A DNA stretch of 64,000 nucleotides from Antedon mediterranea (taxonomy: Eukaryota > Echinodermata > Crinoidea > Comatulida > Antedonidae): positions 20,040,912 through 20,104,911 of the forward strand of contig NC_092675.1 in assembly GCF_964355755.1 (NCBI RefSeq), given 5' to 3'. The stretch's first letter is position 1. Each line of letters begins with the position of its first letter. The notes under the pieces are model-generated. The model saw nothing but the letters and a program-made list of their open reading frames with translations, was not told where the DNA came from and did no database searches. A program made the translations under genes and the position numbers. This document shows positions 12,001-25,094 of the stretch, piece by piece.

Positions 12001-12777
12001 AAGGAATTGGAATTTCATTACCATGAATTTATACCAAACTAAAGTAAATTTATTATTAGGTTTTATAGTGCATTACAATATTGTTAGTTTGAAGGCTATT
12101 TTTAAGTGTCTTGTAGTGTTTCATTGTGTTGGATGAAAATCTACAGCATTTAAATTCAATTGAAATTTCTGACAAAAGAAATAACCAATTATGAATTCCA
12201 TTAAAAAGTAGTCAAATTATTATAAATTAATTATTAAATTAGATTTTTAGTTGCAATATTAAACTACTGCAAAATTTTATTTCTTAATATTAAAGTACCT
12301 GATTCTTGTTTCTATGATATTATTTGTCTTGTATCGTAGACAACTTGTGTGATACAGCATCACATTTGAATCACGTCTGAATTCTGTATCATGGAATAAT
12401 TGATCATGTTAGATTAAAAGTAGCATCACATGTAACATTTTTGCTATGATACTGATGTCACGTGTGATACATATGTGACTCAACAATTTGTCTTTGATTT
12501 ACAATTTGTATATACAGTACTGAAAATAGGCTCCTGAGTGAAGATGAAAATATAATAAGATATAATCCTGTAATATATAATATTTGTTATTAATAATGAA
12601 ATTAATTATCACAATTATTTTTCTTTTTTCAGAATGTATGGCCTATTTCAAACAATGTTCTACTTTGGCTACATGGCTATATTTAGTATAGGCCTGGGTA
12701 TCATGTGCGGAACATTCGGTTATCTTGGAACAAATACTTTTGTAAGAAAAATCTACTCTACTGTCAAGATAGACTGA
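3069..12777 (+). CDS. TM9SF3: Transmembrane 9 superfamily member 3 (5' exon missing)
   Basis: Exons are 3069-3264, 5741-5863, 6528-6766, 7303-7434, 7945-8111, 8472-8566, 10558-10688, 11129-11337, 11708-11938 and 12633-12777. Joined they give 1,668 nt: 555 residues in one frame, then TGA. The vertebrate protein is about 589 residues, and the missing ~34 match the usual first exon with the signal peptide, outside the window. The order is a lumenal domain (motifs [39 protein letters not shown]), a first membrane span (about residues 191-212) followed by [11 protein letters not shown], then a block of eight further spans. The C-terminus is VKID, the KxD/E-type COPI-binding signal known in TM9 proteins. 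The family acts in Golgi/endosome membrane protein sorting. Near-identity over many blocks makes the TM9SF3 call secure. The introns carry several transposons, but every exon is intact. Confidence 0.97.
3344..5402. mobile_element. CAGT-ended, TA-inserting element with TTCAACGC subterminal arrays
   Basis: It lies in the TM9SF3 intron between 3264 and 5741. The ends are CAGTACCGGACAGAATTATTGCA-like at 3344 and the complement ending at 5402, with TA at 3342-3343 and 5403-5404. It is 2,059 bp with no recognisable transposase. Both subterminal regions, and a middle block at about 4500-4640, are packed with the words TTCAACGC/GCGTTGAA. Termini begin with the same CAGTAC as the 1.4-kb element, but the interior differs, so it is a separate family of the same general type. 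Confidence 0.82.
5908..6362. repeat. Inverted-repeat element (MITE-F)
   Basis: GACTTTACGAAACATGAC on the left mirrors GTCGTGTTTCGTAAAGTC on the right, with one mismatch. The interior (about 455 bp in total) is non-coding. It starts 45 bp after the donor of the exon ending 5863. No clear target duplication was seen. Confidence 0.55.
6931..7001. repeat. MITE-A copy 1, left half only
   Basis: Starts AAGCCTTGTCTACACTATTA and runs to the central CATATATGGACATGAT palindrome, then identity stops. The right arm is missing. It lies in the TM9SF3 intron after the exon ending 6766. Confidence 0.7.
7496..7794. repeat. MITE-A copy 2, interrupted by a retroposon tail
   Basis: Both arms are present (GTCTACACTATCAAACTAGT and AGTTTAATAGTGTAGACAGA). 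The middle is split at GATATGATAT by about 140 bp (7591-7730) ending in AATGAATGAAT. Confidence 0.82.
7591..7730 (+). mobile_element. Retroposon 3' tail nested in MITE-A
   Basis: A non-coding insert ending GAAATAAAAGATTGAATGAATGAAT, a simple-repeat tail of the type found on invertebrate RTE/SINE-like retroposons. ATAT occurs at both junctions and may be the target duplication. Confidence 0.5.
8872..10452. repeat. MITE-A copy 3, split by the inverted Tc1-like element
   Basis: The left part (8872-8997) runs from GCTCTGTCTACAC to GACATCATGTCCATA. The right part resumes at 10418 with TATAGGCACATCACATTTC. Removing 8998-10417 plus one TA restores a continuous MITE core. The right arm lacks most of the TTTGATAGTGTAGAC segment. 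Confidence 0.8.
8998..10417 (-). mobile_element. Tc1/mariner-like non-autonomous element, copy 2 (inverted)
   Basis: 1,420 bp, nearly identical to 863-2269 in the opposite orientation along its length. The flanking TA dinucleotides are at 8996-8997 and 10418-10419. It sits in the TM9SF3 intron between exons ending 8566 and starting 10558. Because it interrupts a MITE of known consensus, the insertion point and TA duplication can be read directly. The tandem AACAATACATCGTAGG run is at about 10190-10340. Open frames at 9550-9912 and the reverse are chance frames. Confidence 0.9.
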
Positions 12778-13830
12778 ACATAAAGCGGAATAGAATAGAT
12801 GATCTTGAACTACTATTGAAAAAAAAAGTGTGTAAGGAATTCTTTGCTAACATCAATATCACAAACATGCTTTGCAAATAATTTTTAATTGTTATTGATA
12901 CCTATGTAGTTACATGTGTTAGAATTTCCTATCAAAAGTTCAATTATTCTTGATGATTTCTAATTTAAAGCAATTCTATACTTGGATTTAAATCCTGTAG
13001 ATTACCATTCCCATACAAAGTTAACAAAGCAGTTTGTTTGAATAAATTTACAATAACTACATACAGGGCTATGAAGCCACTACCTGGTTGCCTTTAAATT
13101 TCAGAACATTTATTTCAAAATTGTCAATGAAATACTGTAGCCATTCGTATAATACGTTATATGAATATTGACATTAAAGAAATAGTGTAATTGAGCTATG
13201 AAGCCAGCCTGGTGCTGTTTGACAATCATAATTTGTTTGCTATCAGTGTTATCAAATTACTTCTCTTCCTCCACGCGCTACCTGCTTAAGTGTACATACT
13301 AACTTTGATATTAATATGGCCGTGGTGTTAGTACTGTATAGATACATCACTGTAAAGCATCTTTGTAAGCATCAGTAATGCCAACAAATATACAAATACA
13401 TATTGTACGAATAGGAATAAAATTATTAGAAAAACATGACTGCTGTATATAAGATATTCCATCTATAAATATTAATTTCTTAACCTGTAAAAGTCATATT
13501 TATCATACATTTTGCCCATTTATTTATTTATTTTTGCAAATCTAAAATAATTTGGCAAGGCAATAGTAAGCAACCATGCCGTGTGTACGAAGAGTGTTAC
13601 TTAGCATTATATAGGTAGATTATTTTCAAAATTGTTTAGTTTAAGAGCGTTTTATCAAGTTTAAGATGCGATTGTTGCACTGTATTGTCAAAAGTTTTAT
13701 TTAGTAAAAAAATAAATACTGTGTATAAACTGGAAATGCTATTGTACGCCCAGTTTGGCCGTCATTCTTTCTTAATTTAGAACTGAGGCCGTTGTTTTGT
13801 CCTACCATTACCCAACAGGGCATAAGTCTA

Positions 13831-13998
13831 AAGCTCGGTCTACACTATAGAACTAGATTGACAAAAAAGTATTATGTGCCCAAATATGGTAGTCATATGC
13901 TTAAATATGGTATTGATATGACATCATCATGTCCATATATTATATGGACACATCACATTTTTTTGTCGCATACATTTTGATAGTGTAGACAGAATTTT
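13831..13998. repeat. MITE-A copy 4
   Basis: Full length. Arms GGTCTACACTATAGAACTAG and TTTTGATAGTGTAGACAGAA surround two AAATATGGTA words and an ATATATTATATGGAC core. Confidence 0.82.
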
Positions 13999-14100
13999 AG
14001 TTTAACATGCACGATAAAACTTTATTTTGAATTTCAAATTTTGTTTTAAACATTTTGGTGGAAGCTACTACTAGTATACCTTCCCTATCCTGAGTTCTTT

Positions 14101-14283
14101 AAAGTGTGGTTCCCACTGGCGACGCAACGCAAGGACGTAACACAACGCAAGAGAATTGACCAATCACAAGCGATGGCTTATTCGCTTGTGATTGCTAACT
14201 GTCTATAACTTCGCTTGTCATTGGTTAAAACGCTTGCGTTGCATTTACGTCCTTGCGTTACATTTTAGTGGGAACCAAGCTTT
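14101..14283. repeat. MITE-B copy 1 (GTTCCCACT family)
   Basis: The inverted ends are GTGTGGTTCCCACT and AGTGGGAACCAAGCTT. Inside are mirrored GACGCAACGCAAGGACGTAA and TTACGTCCTTGCGTTA-type arms and a core with two copies of ATCACAAGCG/CGCTTGTGAT. Confidence 0.75.
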
Positions 14284-15648
14284 ATGAAAACTCCAATACA
14301 AATAATAGTGATTAATTACCCTCCCATCGTTTTACCTTTTTTATTAAAGTAATGTTTTGATCATTTATGATATTGAGTAGTAACTGGTGGGTTGATTTAT
14401 TTGCTGGTCCGATTGATTGATTGATTGGTGGTGGTGTAGTACACATCATTTCAATCCCTGGCTTCACAGCAAATTTAAATCTATTTTTGTTTATAAATGT
14501 ATTTGTTACAAATCCGATTAACCCAGGTTGATTTTATTATATTTTAGAATAGTAAACAATCAAAGCAATCTAGATTGTCCTGGCATTAATTGGAGCTTAT
14601 TCGTTTTTCAATAAATTAATATGGATTGATTGAAATACATGACAATATTTATTAATGTATTATTATTGCAACATTTAAATATGAAATCAAGATGCCATTA
14701 AATTAGTTAATACACTTCAATATTGTTGGCCTCATATTTTGTATTATATAATAATTAAATGATGATTATTGTATCAAAGAGTTGTAGTTAAATAAATACG
14801 CTATGTTTACGATTACGTCGATCATTTTTTTAGTTGTGCAAGTTTTGTTTATATTACAGACATGTTTTTATTTGCATAAGAATACTACGATACGTTTGCT
14901 AGACAAAATATAACGTCGAGAGATATTGAAATCCCGACACTGGCGCAATTCGTGTTTAATGAGTAGTAGGCCTATGTGTCTCCGTAATTTGTACTGTATA
15001 TTTTATAGCTGATAAATAGCTCTGCACATTAATTGTATTAAGTATATTGTAATCATTTTTACTGTTAAATTTAGAGTAATAACATTTGTTTTGAAAATGC
15101 AATGGATATAGTTGGGACACTTCCGAGATATTTATTTAAATTTCTACAACAATACTACTATATTATGTTTATTTAAACTTACAGTCCGTGTAACCTTAAC
15201 CACATGGTAACTATTATATTGTAAATTGAATTACAAAAAGACATATTTTATGTTGAAACAAAAACAGTATATTATTCTGTTAATACTAATTTTAAAGAGA
15301 TGCACCTTTTATTTTAATGCTGTTTTGTTACATTTTGTTCTTTGTAGATTCATTGAATAAACAACACGTTTAAAATTGAATTGGACATTTGTGATAATTT
15401 AAAAAATCCAATACCAAAAAATCAATACAATTTACAATACAATATATAACAGTTATGATTAAAATCATTATGATTGACACGCTCTTTTCTCTATTGATGG
15501 CGTGCTTCAATCGGTTTAACTGTTCCTACATTCAACAAACATGTGTGGTAATGTTACGTTGGATTTACCTACCGGAGTTATATCGACTTTAACCGTTTTG
15601 CGCGCTTAGTTCGTCTGAACACAATTCATTGCTCTGTAGCTCCACTTT

Positions 15649-15804
15649 AGCTCTGTTTACACTATCAAACTAGTTTGACAAAAAATGTGTCCAAATATGG
15701 TAGTGAAATGTCTAAATTGGGTAGTGATATGACATCATGTCCATTATTATGGGCACATCACATTTTTGTTGTCACATAAAGTTTGATAGTGTAGACACCC
15801 CTTT
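15649..15804. repeat. MITE-A copy 5
   Basis: Full length with arms TTTACACTATCAAACTAGTT and AAGTTTGATAGTGTAGACAC; one AAATATGGTAGTG word is degraded to AAATTGGGTAGTG. Confidence 0.83.
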
Positions 15805-16591
15805 ACATATTTTTTAGAACATACGATACAACTGGTATAGATAATGCAGAGGATAATGCGCGTATGTACGTAACGAACGGATAACTACACAACTCTGTGT
15901 GAACCACTTCGAATGTTGTCGGTTAATAAGAAACGAACATTGCGACAATTAATCAATATTCGTACACATTGATCAAAGTCAATTAATGGATTAATCTGAA
16001 TGTGAAAGCGATCATCACTTTCCTTTAATATAGGCTACGTGAAGTAGTTTTTAATGTCAGTTCACATGGAGACATTATCCGCAACCTCAACATAGGTACA
16101 ATGCCAAAATAGCACGTCAAAGACAAGAATTATTATGCATTCGTTTTCTTTTGTTGAATAACATACACGATGCTATTATTTTTTTGCGATAATTTTTTAA
16201 TTTAAAAAACATTCGTAAAACGATCAGGAAGTCATTTGCCCAGAATATTTATTATTCATTAATCTTCCATGGTTTAGGATATGTAGGCCCTATACCCGAA
16301 ATAGATCTTATATTCATTAATTACTCGAATATATTTATTATTTATACCTCCATGGTTATTATGTTACCAGCAATGTTAATGGTATTGGATATCTACAGTA
16401 TAGAGTTACAGGAATCAGTCTTGAGTGATTTATGCATGCTATACTTCTGACATGTTTATCATTTAGATAATAAGTTTATTAACAATGTGTTTCCTCTTCT
16501 ATAATTTATTTTACTTTACATAACACGGCTAATTTTGAAATAGTATGGACATCCTATCTGATTATTTATAAACCAGCAGTACAAATATTAT

Positions 16592-16734
16592 GCTTTGTTC
16601 CCACTAGGACACAACGCAAGCGCGTTGACCAATCACACGCGTCTGTTCGAATAATCCATCGCTTTGAGATTGGTCAAATCATTACTTTTTTTTGTTGCGT
16701 TACGTGCTTGCGTTGCGTCCTAGCGGGAAGCTTT
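16592..16734. repeat. MITE-B copy 2
   Basis: The ends GCTTTGTTCCCACTAGGAC and GTCCTAGCGGGAAGCTTTA-like mirror each other and match copy 1 at 14101. ACAACGCAAGCGCGTTGACC follows the left end. It is shorter than copy 1 through loss in the core. Confidence 0.7.
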
Positions 16735-17771
16735 ACATACATTGCACGTGAGATTTTAACAATGAACCTACCACTAGTAAACTCATCCTGTCTGCTTGTT
16801 TATGATGATTGAGCCATTCAGTGTGAACGATGACTATGGACAATTATTTATATCACTGAAGATTGGCCTATATTCTATCAACTGCGTTACGTGTTGTTGT
16901 GAGATTTGCTCATATTTCAACACGTGCGATGTTCAATTAAGGATTGTTTGGGTGTAAGTAATCGAAATGAAATGTTGTAACGTATCTAGACAATAATGCT
17001 ATTCTATTTTTAGTTTATAATTGCTTTGATACCTGGATGTATTGAAGGTGATTAGAGGGTATAACCTGTGTCTTTAGCTGATATTTACAAGTGACGTGAG
17101 TATTTCATTTCCGTGAGGTGTGAACTAATGCGAACGTCCAAATATCTAACAATCTTGTGGAAATTGAATTAAGTTAATATAGAAACATCCGAACGTTTTC
17201 CATGCCTAAACCACTACACCTGTACCCATTGAAGGCATTATTATAGGCCAGGTTACATTTCACAAATGGTTTTGTTTCCGCACTCTAGCGCGTCACAGCC
17301 AAATTTCTTTTGAAAAGCAGTAGCCCAGTTTGTAGTACAGCCAATTATTATTATCAGTATTCAAAAAGAATAAAAGGCAAGCGCATCACTAAATGTAAGT
17401 AAACACTTGAAACAATAAAAGAAAGTTGAATAGGTAATGGTCTTTACAAATATGACCAAAATGCATTGAGAAAGTATGTCACGCCAACGAGGAAAATATC
17501 ACCTTGTTGCAGTCCCAAAATCTATAGATGTGACAAGCATCACTTATAATATTTCAAACGAAGGACCTTTAGCGGCCTAAGATAGAAAGGACATGGAGGA
17601 TAGAAAATAAAATGTAATCAGGATTTTATTTTGAAAACGATATTGTATTATTACGAGGTAAAATGTTCCATACAAGAATCAATAAATTATTATGGTGGTA
17701 ATGATGATAATTACGATGATGTCTCGGTGGCATTGACGATAATATAATAATATTCGGTACGTATTCGGTCT

Positions 17772-17840
17772 TACAGCACTTAATGCTGAAAGCCTCTAAA
17801 GAGCATTATTTTTTTGGATCAAACAACATACTTCCATAAT
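17772..17840. repeat. Short repeat related to 26190-26290
   Basis: GAGCATTATTTTTTTGGATCAAAC matches the second half of the repeat at 26190-26290 with small gaps. It is a diverged fragment. Confidence 0.35.
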
Positions 17841-18729
17841 GTTGCAGTAGTAATCAGCACAGTTGTGTTTTGACAATACTAGGTACCCATGTGTACACCT
17901 GGATGAATAGAGGCAAACGTAAGAAGGCATAAAGTGTATTGCCTTGTACACATAATGCGACAGGTGGTAGATTCGATATCCCGATTTCGCGATCAAACTC
18001 AACGTTAAACACCTATGCCACACACTACACACGCTCTCTCTAATCAGGGCATTGAGGATAAGATAAAATTACACTAAACCGACATCATTTAAATTATCAT
18101 TTATAATCATCATTTTACCATAATAATCGTGAAATGTATTGTATGCCTCCTACACATTCTACTTCGCATAGCCTGCAAAGTACCAACGGTCAGCGAATAA
18201 CGCCTAATATGCAAATAATAAGATACGTGTAGTATTTTAGCCAATCGTGGGGGATTAGTATGAACTAAGCACGAACAGTAATAATTATTAAATTTATGAT
18301 TTAGCGATTTTCCTGGATATCCATGCTCAACAGGAGCATGTTGATGACGTCAAGATGTTTGCACTTACTGCATATCCATTATAAATGTGTATCGATTTTT
18401 CGCTTAAGAATACATAAAGCTTTTTCAGTGGAAACAGTCAATAAAATACGGAAAGCACGTTCTGACAGATTTTAATCACTTTTGGCGGTCCATACAAATG
18501 GTTGCATCGTTTAGTTGATTCGTGCCTTCGCTCGGAAAGTTACATGCTTTGGAGAATGCAGCCAATACTGTATCTAAACATTTCAGATCGCACATATTGA
18601 TGTGTGCACCTAATGAGATAGAACAGAAACGCAGTTTATAAATGAGTATCTAATGTTACGAAGTGTTTTTTATATTGACTTGGTATAATTATCGTTAAAT
18701 TTGTCGTTGACTATATTATACAGAAGACA

Positions 18730-21700
18730 ATGAAGAAGCGTTTGTTCTTTACTTTGATTATTTCGCTATGTATATTGAGTATCTTTGCTATCGATGCACC
18801 GGACCCTCTTCCGGACCGTTTGTTTCGACTGGACCCTGTTAAGGTAAGAAACACAACCAAATTACTACTTTTAAGAGATTTTTGCGTTCGGCACATTATT
18901 GAGTCCATCAATTTACAGACTTAGACTTATGTTTGCAGAAAGATTTTTATCATTCTTTTTACGATTCCCGTGTTGTTTTTAGAATATAAATTGCCGATCA
19001 CTTACAATTTGTTTATCTGGTGAATAATAATGATCTTTTAGAAAACATGTTTTCTAAAAATGGAAATGATAATGAAAATGATATTTCAGCATTGGTCTCT
19101 TCAGTCAGTCATTTGTGTTTCCATTATTTATTTAAATGCTAATTTTTATTGTTATCTATTTATGAGAACAAGAATATAAATGATTGATTTAATTGGTTTT
19201 ATGATTTCGTATAAAATTAACTGGAGCTGAGGTTTACATTTTAAGTATACCCATATAAGCCTTCAGTAATAAGAGAGGTTCTGAAGTAATTCAGACAACA
19301 AGCAATGGTTACGAGTGACAACTCTAATTCTTCTTCTTAATGGAGTAATGAAGTCCTGATCAACATGACTTTGATAGTATGTTCGGTCAGTTGATAACAA
19401 TTTTTATTCTTTCTGTACAACTAGATTTTCACTGAAAAAATATAGTGTTTATAGATCCTAAACATAATAGTCTGTACCCACTTTTTCCACACATTTAACC
19501 TTAAACATGTTTAAATATGAAACATGTTTAGGTTCTAAACACATTCTAAACATGTAATCTGTACCCAACTCAACTCTCACAAGTGACGTCTTGTTTGTTA
19601 AACATGTGGAGCAATATAAAGACACCTTTAGGTTTTAAACGTGTTTAATTTGCCATGTGTCGAGCTGGAACATAATATTGACATGTTGACTGCTAAACGA
19701 GTGGAGGAACACAACATGTAGCTATAAACACGTTTAGGTTTTAAACACGCTAAACATGTAATTACGTGTTCAAAAGCTCGACACTGTTTTTTTTTGGTAA
19801 TGAATGGGTTCTTTTCAAGTTAACTTGCCTCTGCAATCGAATGAATTTTTAAAGCACACACTCTTATAGCGTGTACTTGCGTTTTGCGTAATACTGACGG
19901 TAAAATCACAGTTTATTAAGCTTTAACTATAATGTAATTTGTCACTTTATATCGCTATAGCACCGTAGGTAAGCTGTCGTTTGTAGTTCATAAGTCCACT
20001 GGCTGTCATGGTTGCATAACAAATTGCAAGTAGCAATTGTATCTAAAACGCAGTTAACATTTTTATTCGTTTTTAAGGGGCAAAATAAGTAAGTGGCTTT
20101 AATAGTAATGGGTGTACAAAAAACTAAAGCTCTACACTATCAATTTAGTTTGAAAGGGTGTACAAAAAACTTTTAAAAAAAGGTTTTCCAGATTCAATAA
20201 TTCAATTTAACGGTCTACCATTAACACACTGATTTGGCCTCAAGCTCTACACTATCGATTTAGTTTGAAAAAAAGTGTGTCCAAATATAGTAGTGATGTG
20301 CCCAAATATGGTAGTGATATGACATCATCATGTCCATATATGGGCACATCACATTTTGTTGTCACATAAAGTTGGATAGTGTAGCCAAAGCTTGATAGGC
20401 CTACACTATTCACACTGAGGAGTAACAGTGTTCACACTGCCTTTGTGTGTTCCTGGACCATCAAAATATAATATGCCTATGTGCATGCATAAGGCTTACT
20501 TCTGCAAATTCAATGTTTTAACGGAGACATACTAGTGCATCAGATGTTGTTAGTAATGGTTTATTATCTTTCAAAGAAAACATCAGAAAATCTATTTATG
20601 GTTTCTGACTATAAGAGTCAACCACCACCATAATATCCTGATTATGTGCATTATGAGAAATGCCTTTTACGGCTAGGCTCTCAACAATGGATTCAAACTG
20701 GGGATTTTTTCTTTGTGGTCCATGGGCTTTTGTATTTTTATTGTATTGTTTTATTATGTATATTAGTTAAAGAGCTTTGTATCTGTATATGTTCATTTGA
20801 TTACGAAATAAAGAATAAATGAAATGAATGAATAAAACACAATAAATGTATCATTCATAAAACCATTCACTAAACCATCTTTCAGTCACTACTTACTAAA
20901 ATACATCAAGAAGTGAACCTGTTGATATGCTACAATGATGCTCGAGACTTTTATTGTTCCACTTCAAATGTCAACATAAGTGAGCTTCTTTAAGAGATTA
21001 AGAAGAAATTAATAACAAGCTTAGTATATTGCTAGAAGAATTAAAACATCAAAACTTCTATCGATATAATATAAACACCATCGCCCACCTGAGACACGCA
21101 CATCTCGACGCCTCACTTAGGCCTAAAAAACAATGTGAGCCCAAAAGTATATACTACAAAATAGCAACTAAGAAAACCCACCGTATGCTTTCTCCATAAT
21201 GACATTATAAAACTAGTATCATAGGAACATTCTATATGTTATAAATGTCTGTGGTGGTGCCTATATTCCTATTAATATTCAGGTTTGGCTTTTCTAGGAA
21301 TAGATAGTGGGAGTCACATATGATATGTGTGGTTCTGTATCACAGCATTTACCTATAATACTGTAAAATGTATAGATACAGTACCGAGAAGAATTGACTA
21401 GTCAAACTGCCAAACTCGTTAAAAGTCGTGTTTCGTACTCGAAAATACCCACGAAATCTGTATTGTTAATAATATATCTTCAGAAGATTGAAAAACAATC
21501 TTTCTCGCAGATTTTTCTCATCTTCACCTTGTCTACAGACATATATTATTTATCATTACGTGTCTACAAAACAATTAACTTATATTCCCCTAGAGAGCTA
21601 ATAATGTGTTTTATAAGTAACATTTCAAGCGACTTTATTAATGCAGTGCATTTGGCCTGTGGTTGCTCTCATGCGCTAACTATATATTAATAATTAACGA

Positions 21701-24700
21701 ACTAGGAATAGATAAATGAGCATTATGTTGTTGAAACAGTTTTTCAATGTGTAACGTAGGCCCACGTGGCACATTAATTAAATCATCGTCTTTACCATTT
21801 TCTTTATTGTAAGAGAGAAAAATGGCATGATAAATTAAATACTAAAAATATCCACCAAATTCTCGTTCGGTTTTTTTCCTAGAGACATTAAAAAGTACTC
21901 ATAGTTTCTTGTTTGTTGACTACGCTTACAACCTTTCTCCCACACTGTTTGGTGGAGCGAGAACGTTTGACAAACAAATTATCTTCAGCATGCTTCAAAC
22001 AATTATTTTAATACATTTTTCATAAGTATAGAAGAAGACAGAAGCGTCGTGTTGATGATACAAAGGGTAATATAAATACAATCAAGTACTCAACAGCAAA
22101 GACTTAAACTCTGTCCACACTATCAAACTAGTTTGACAAAAAAAGTGTGATGTGCCCAAATATGGTAGTTATATACCCAAATATGGTAGTAATATGACAT
22201 CATCATGTCCATATATGGGCACATCACATTGTTTTGTCACATAAAGTTTGATAGTGCGTGGCCGCGTAATTAGTAATTAGTGTCTTTTTCATCGCATAAA
22301 TCCCCGAGGATTTCTTTCCTAAATCATTAGATCACCATGGGCGTTAGATTTCAATGTTTTTAATTTCGTTGGAGATGCCGTCGTCAATCTTTGTGAAATC
22401 GAATGTGCACTGAAGTGTAACATTATTTATTTTATTGATGTGTCTGGAAGGAGAAAAATAGAAAATGAGATTTTTCATACACCATTTTTACGCAAGAGTT
22501 TGTAGTTTGTGTGTCTAAGTGGGGATGTTAGAGTTCAAATATCAGATATCAGCCCGGGCCACTATAATGGTGTTGTCTTAATGCGTACTCCTCACACAAT
22601 TATATTTTGAATTTAATGTTCTCTATTTTTTATTGTGTGAAACAATAAACCTGAAACTTGAATTGTTTGCCATCTTGTCTTGTCGAGGGCATATAGTGAA
22701 ATAAATAATAAATAAATAACGTACAATGTTGTGGATTAGATATTAATAATAGTACGGATAGTTGTGAATACACTCTCTTACAATTATTAAATCAACATTT
22801 AGAATACACTGTCTTATTCGATTTAACAAGGTGTATAACTGTCGTCTGCTTTTTTCAGATAGGTTTTGAGCGTGTCTTGGAGTTGGAGCGGGGTAAGATG
22901 TTTACAGTTCAGACAGTTTCGACAAAACCTCCGGTTTTCGGTAAGCTTCCAATTAGTGAGTGGTATAGGCCTATATAACTAGATTTAAGCAAATATATAA
23001 CACTTGAATTAAAGCCATAAATATAGACACGGATCCCATGTATTAGTACAATTTGGGGACACATTTCCGTCCGCGGCCAGCTCCACGGAGAAATACGCCA
23101 CCCATCCTTTTCTGTGTAAAATAAAACTACTGGTGCGCACGCCTTGTAAATTGTTTTTGTTGCTTAGTAACTCTAATTATTATTTGACATTTTCGGCTGC
23201 GCTGCTATAGTTAGTCAACTTTGTGTTGAAAATTCCGAGTTCCGTATTTGGTATATGTTTTTAAATCTATTTCAACTATATTTTATTGAGGTTGAACATA
23301 GAGTAGATAGTTATACAAGTTTGAAAATCAATATGTTTTTGTTTTATCATTCAGAAATAAACAATTTTCTTTCGGACTCTGAATGTGATCACATCATGCA
23401 ACTTGCACTTGAAGAAGGTCTTGGCAACAGTACTGTGCTAGAAGACCCCAGAACGCGTTTCATGGGTTCTCATCAAGATGTTGACGTTGAAAAGCCATCG
23501 ATGAAGCTGCAAGACACCATAGACGAAAACATTCTCGCCATGTTTAAGGAGTTCGATTGGAGTCAAGACGGACGTCTTGACACCCGAGAGGTCCTTGATA
23601 TTCTTCCGCCTGATGGAAATGCGTTTATGTCCGTCAATGAGGTGCAGGAGATGTTTTTGGATCTAGGCCTGGACAAAAATGCAGACGGTTATTTGGATTT
23701 TGAAGAATACAAGGTCACATCTGAAGCAAAAATTCGGGATTGGATGCAGATGAAGATGAACTCTGATAAGACAAGAGTTGTCAGAGAAAGCAAACAGGTG
23801 TGGCTGTCCCAGAACGATGCGAATGACCCAGTGTTAAGATCTTTAAGAGAACGTGTTATTGCATTGATACAGCTTCCACGGATACTTATTGAAGGAAGTG
23901 AAATGCTACAGGTTTGTTTAATTTACAAAATACAGCAACAGTAAAGCGCAGTAATACGCCTACATTTTCTATTAGTATTACAGTAATGCTGCATAATATG
24001 TATCATTACATACATAAATAAACTTTTATTTTATTAATATCAAAGGTTTTTTAGTCATTGATTTATTTAAATCTAAATCATAGTCGTTCTTGATTTTTTA
24101 CTTATCTATTATCTAGAAGGGTGGAAGGAGAAAGAAAAAAAAAACATTCACTAAATAAACCTTTTAATCTATTTTTTTATTAAGCCTATCTTACTCAGAA
24201 TTGATTTTATTTTTACTTTGTGCTGCTGTTTTTAAGGTTGTGAAATATAATGTCGGTGGTCACTACCACGCGCATTACGACTCGGAAGAGATTGATCCTG
24301 ATATGCATTGCCATCATTCGGTAATTGAGGAAGAAGATGTCGACGACGTCACTCAAACAACTGATAAGGCTTTCTACCAAGAGCACCGGCTATGCAGGTT
24401 ACAGGCTTATTATTTCTGGCTTTATCAGTAATCATGATTTTCATCATATTTTCATTGTCCCTCTTCCATTACATTGTTATCATGAACATTATTCCTTCAT
24501 CTTTCTTATAAGCAATATTCATGATCATCGTCTTCGTCATCATTAACGTCATTTATCCATCTTATATTAAACATTTCCTTATTTCTTCTTATTTCATACA
24601 ATCACTCATCATCATCATCGTCGTCATCATCATTAACATCGTCGTCATCATCATCATCATCATCACCGTCGTCATCATCACCTTTCCTCATGATCATGAT

Positions 24701-25061
24701 CATCATCATCATCTTCATCACCATCACCGTCGTCATCATTATCATCATCATCATCATCATCACCGTCGTCGTCGTCGTCATCATCATTATCATCATCACC
24801 GTCGTCATCATCATCATCATCATCATCATCATCACACCGTCATCATCATCATCACCGTTACCATCATCATCATCATCGTCGTCACCGTCGTCATCATCAT
24901 CATCATCATCATCATCACCGTCATCATCATCATCACCATCACCGTCATCATCATCATCATCATCATCATCGTCATCATCATCATTATCATCATCATCATC
25001 ATCACCATCGTCATCATCATTATCATCATCATCATCATCACCGTTATCATCATCATCACCG

Positions 25062-25094
<33 letters not shown>

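Larger units (their letters stand above)
12778..18729. other. TM9SF3 3' flank and TM9SF3-P4HTM spacer
   Basis: 5.95 kb without a recognisable coding exon on either strand. The first part should be the TM9SF3 3' untranslated region, with candidate AATAAA signals near 13038, 13410 and 13706 that I cannot rank. It holds two MITE-A copies and two MITE-B copies. The last few hundred bases must include the P4HTM promoter, where I see no decisive element. Confidence 0.55.
18844..22858. other. P4HTM intron 1
   Basis: 4.0 kb with no coding content. It holds an AAACATGTTTA-rich block (19490-19760), MITE-A copies near 20126-20160 and at 20242-20393 and 22106-22256, and two retroposon tails (20690-20832 and 22424-22663). 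The frame at 21394-21690 (98 residues) matches no family I know and is probably chance. Confidence 0.6.
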
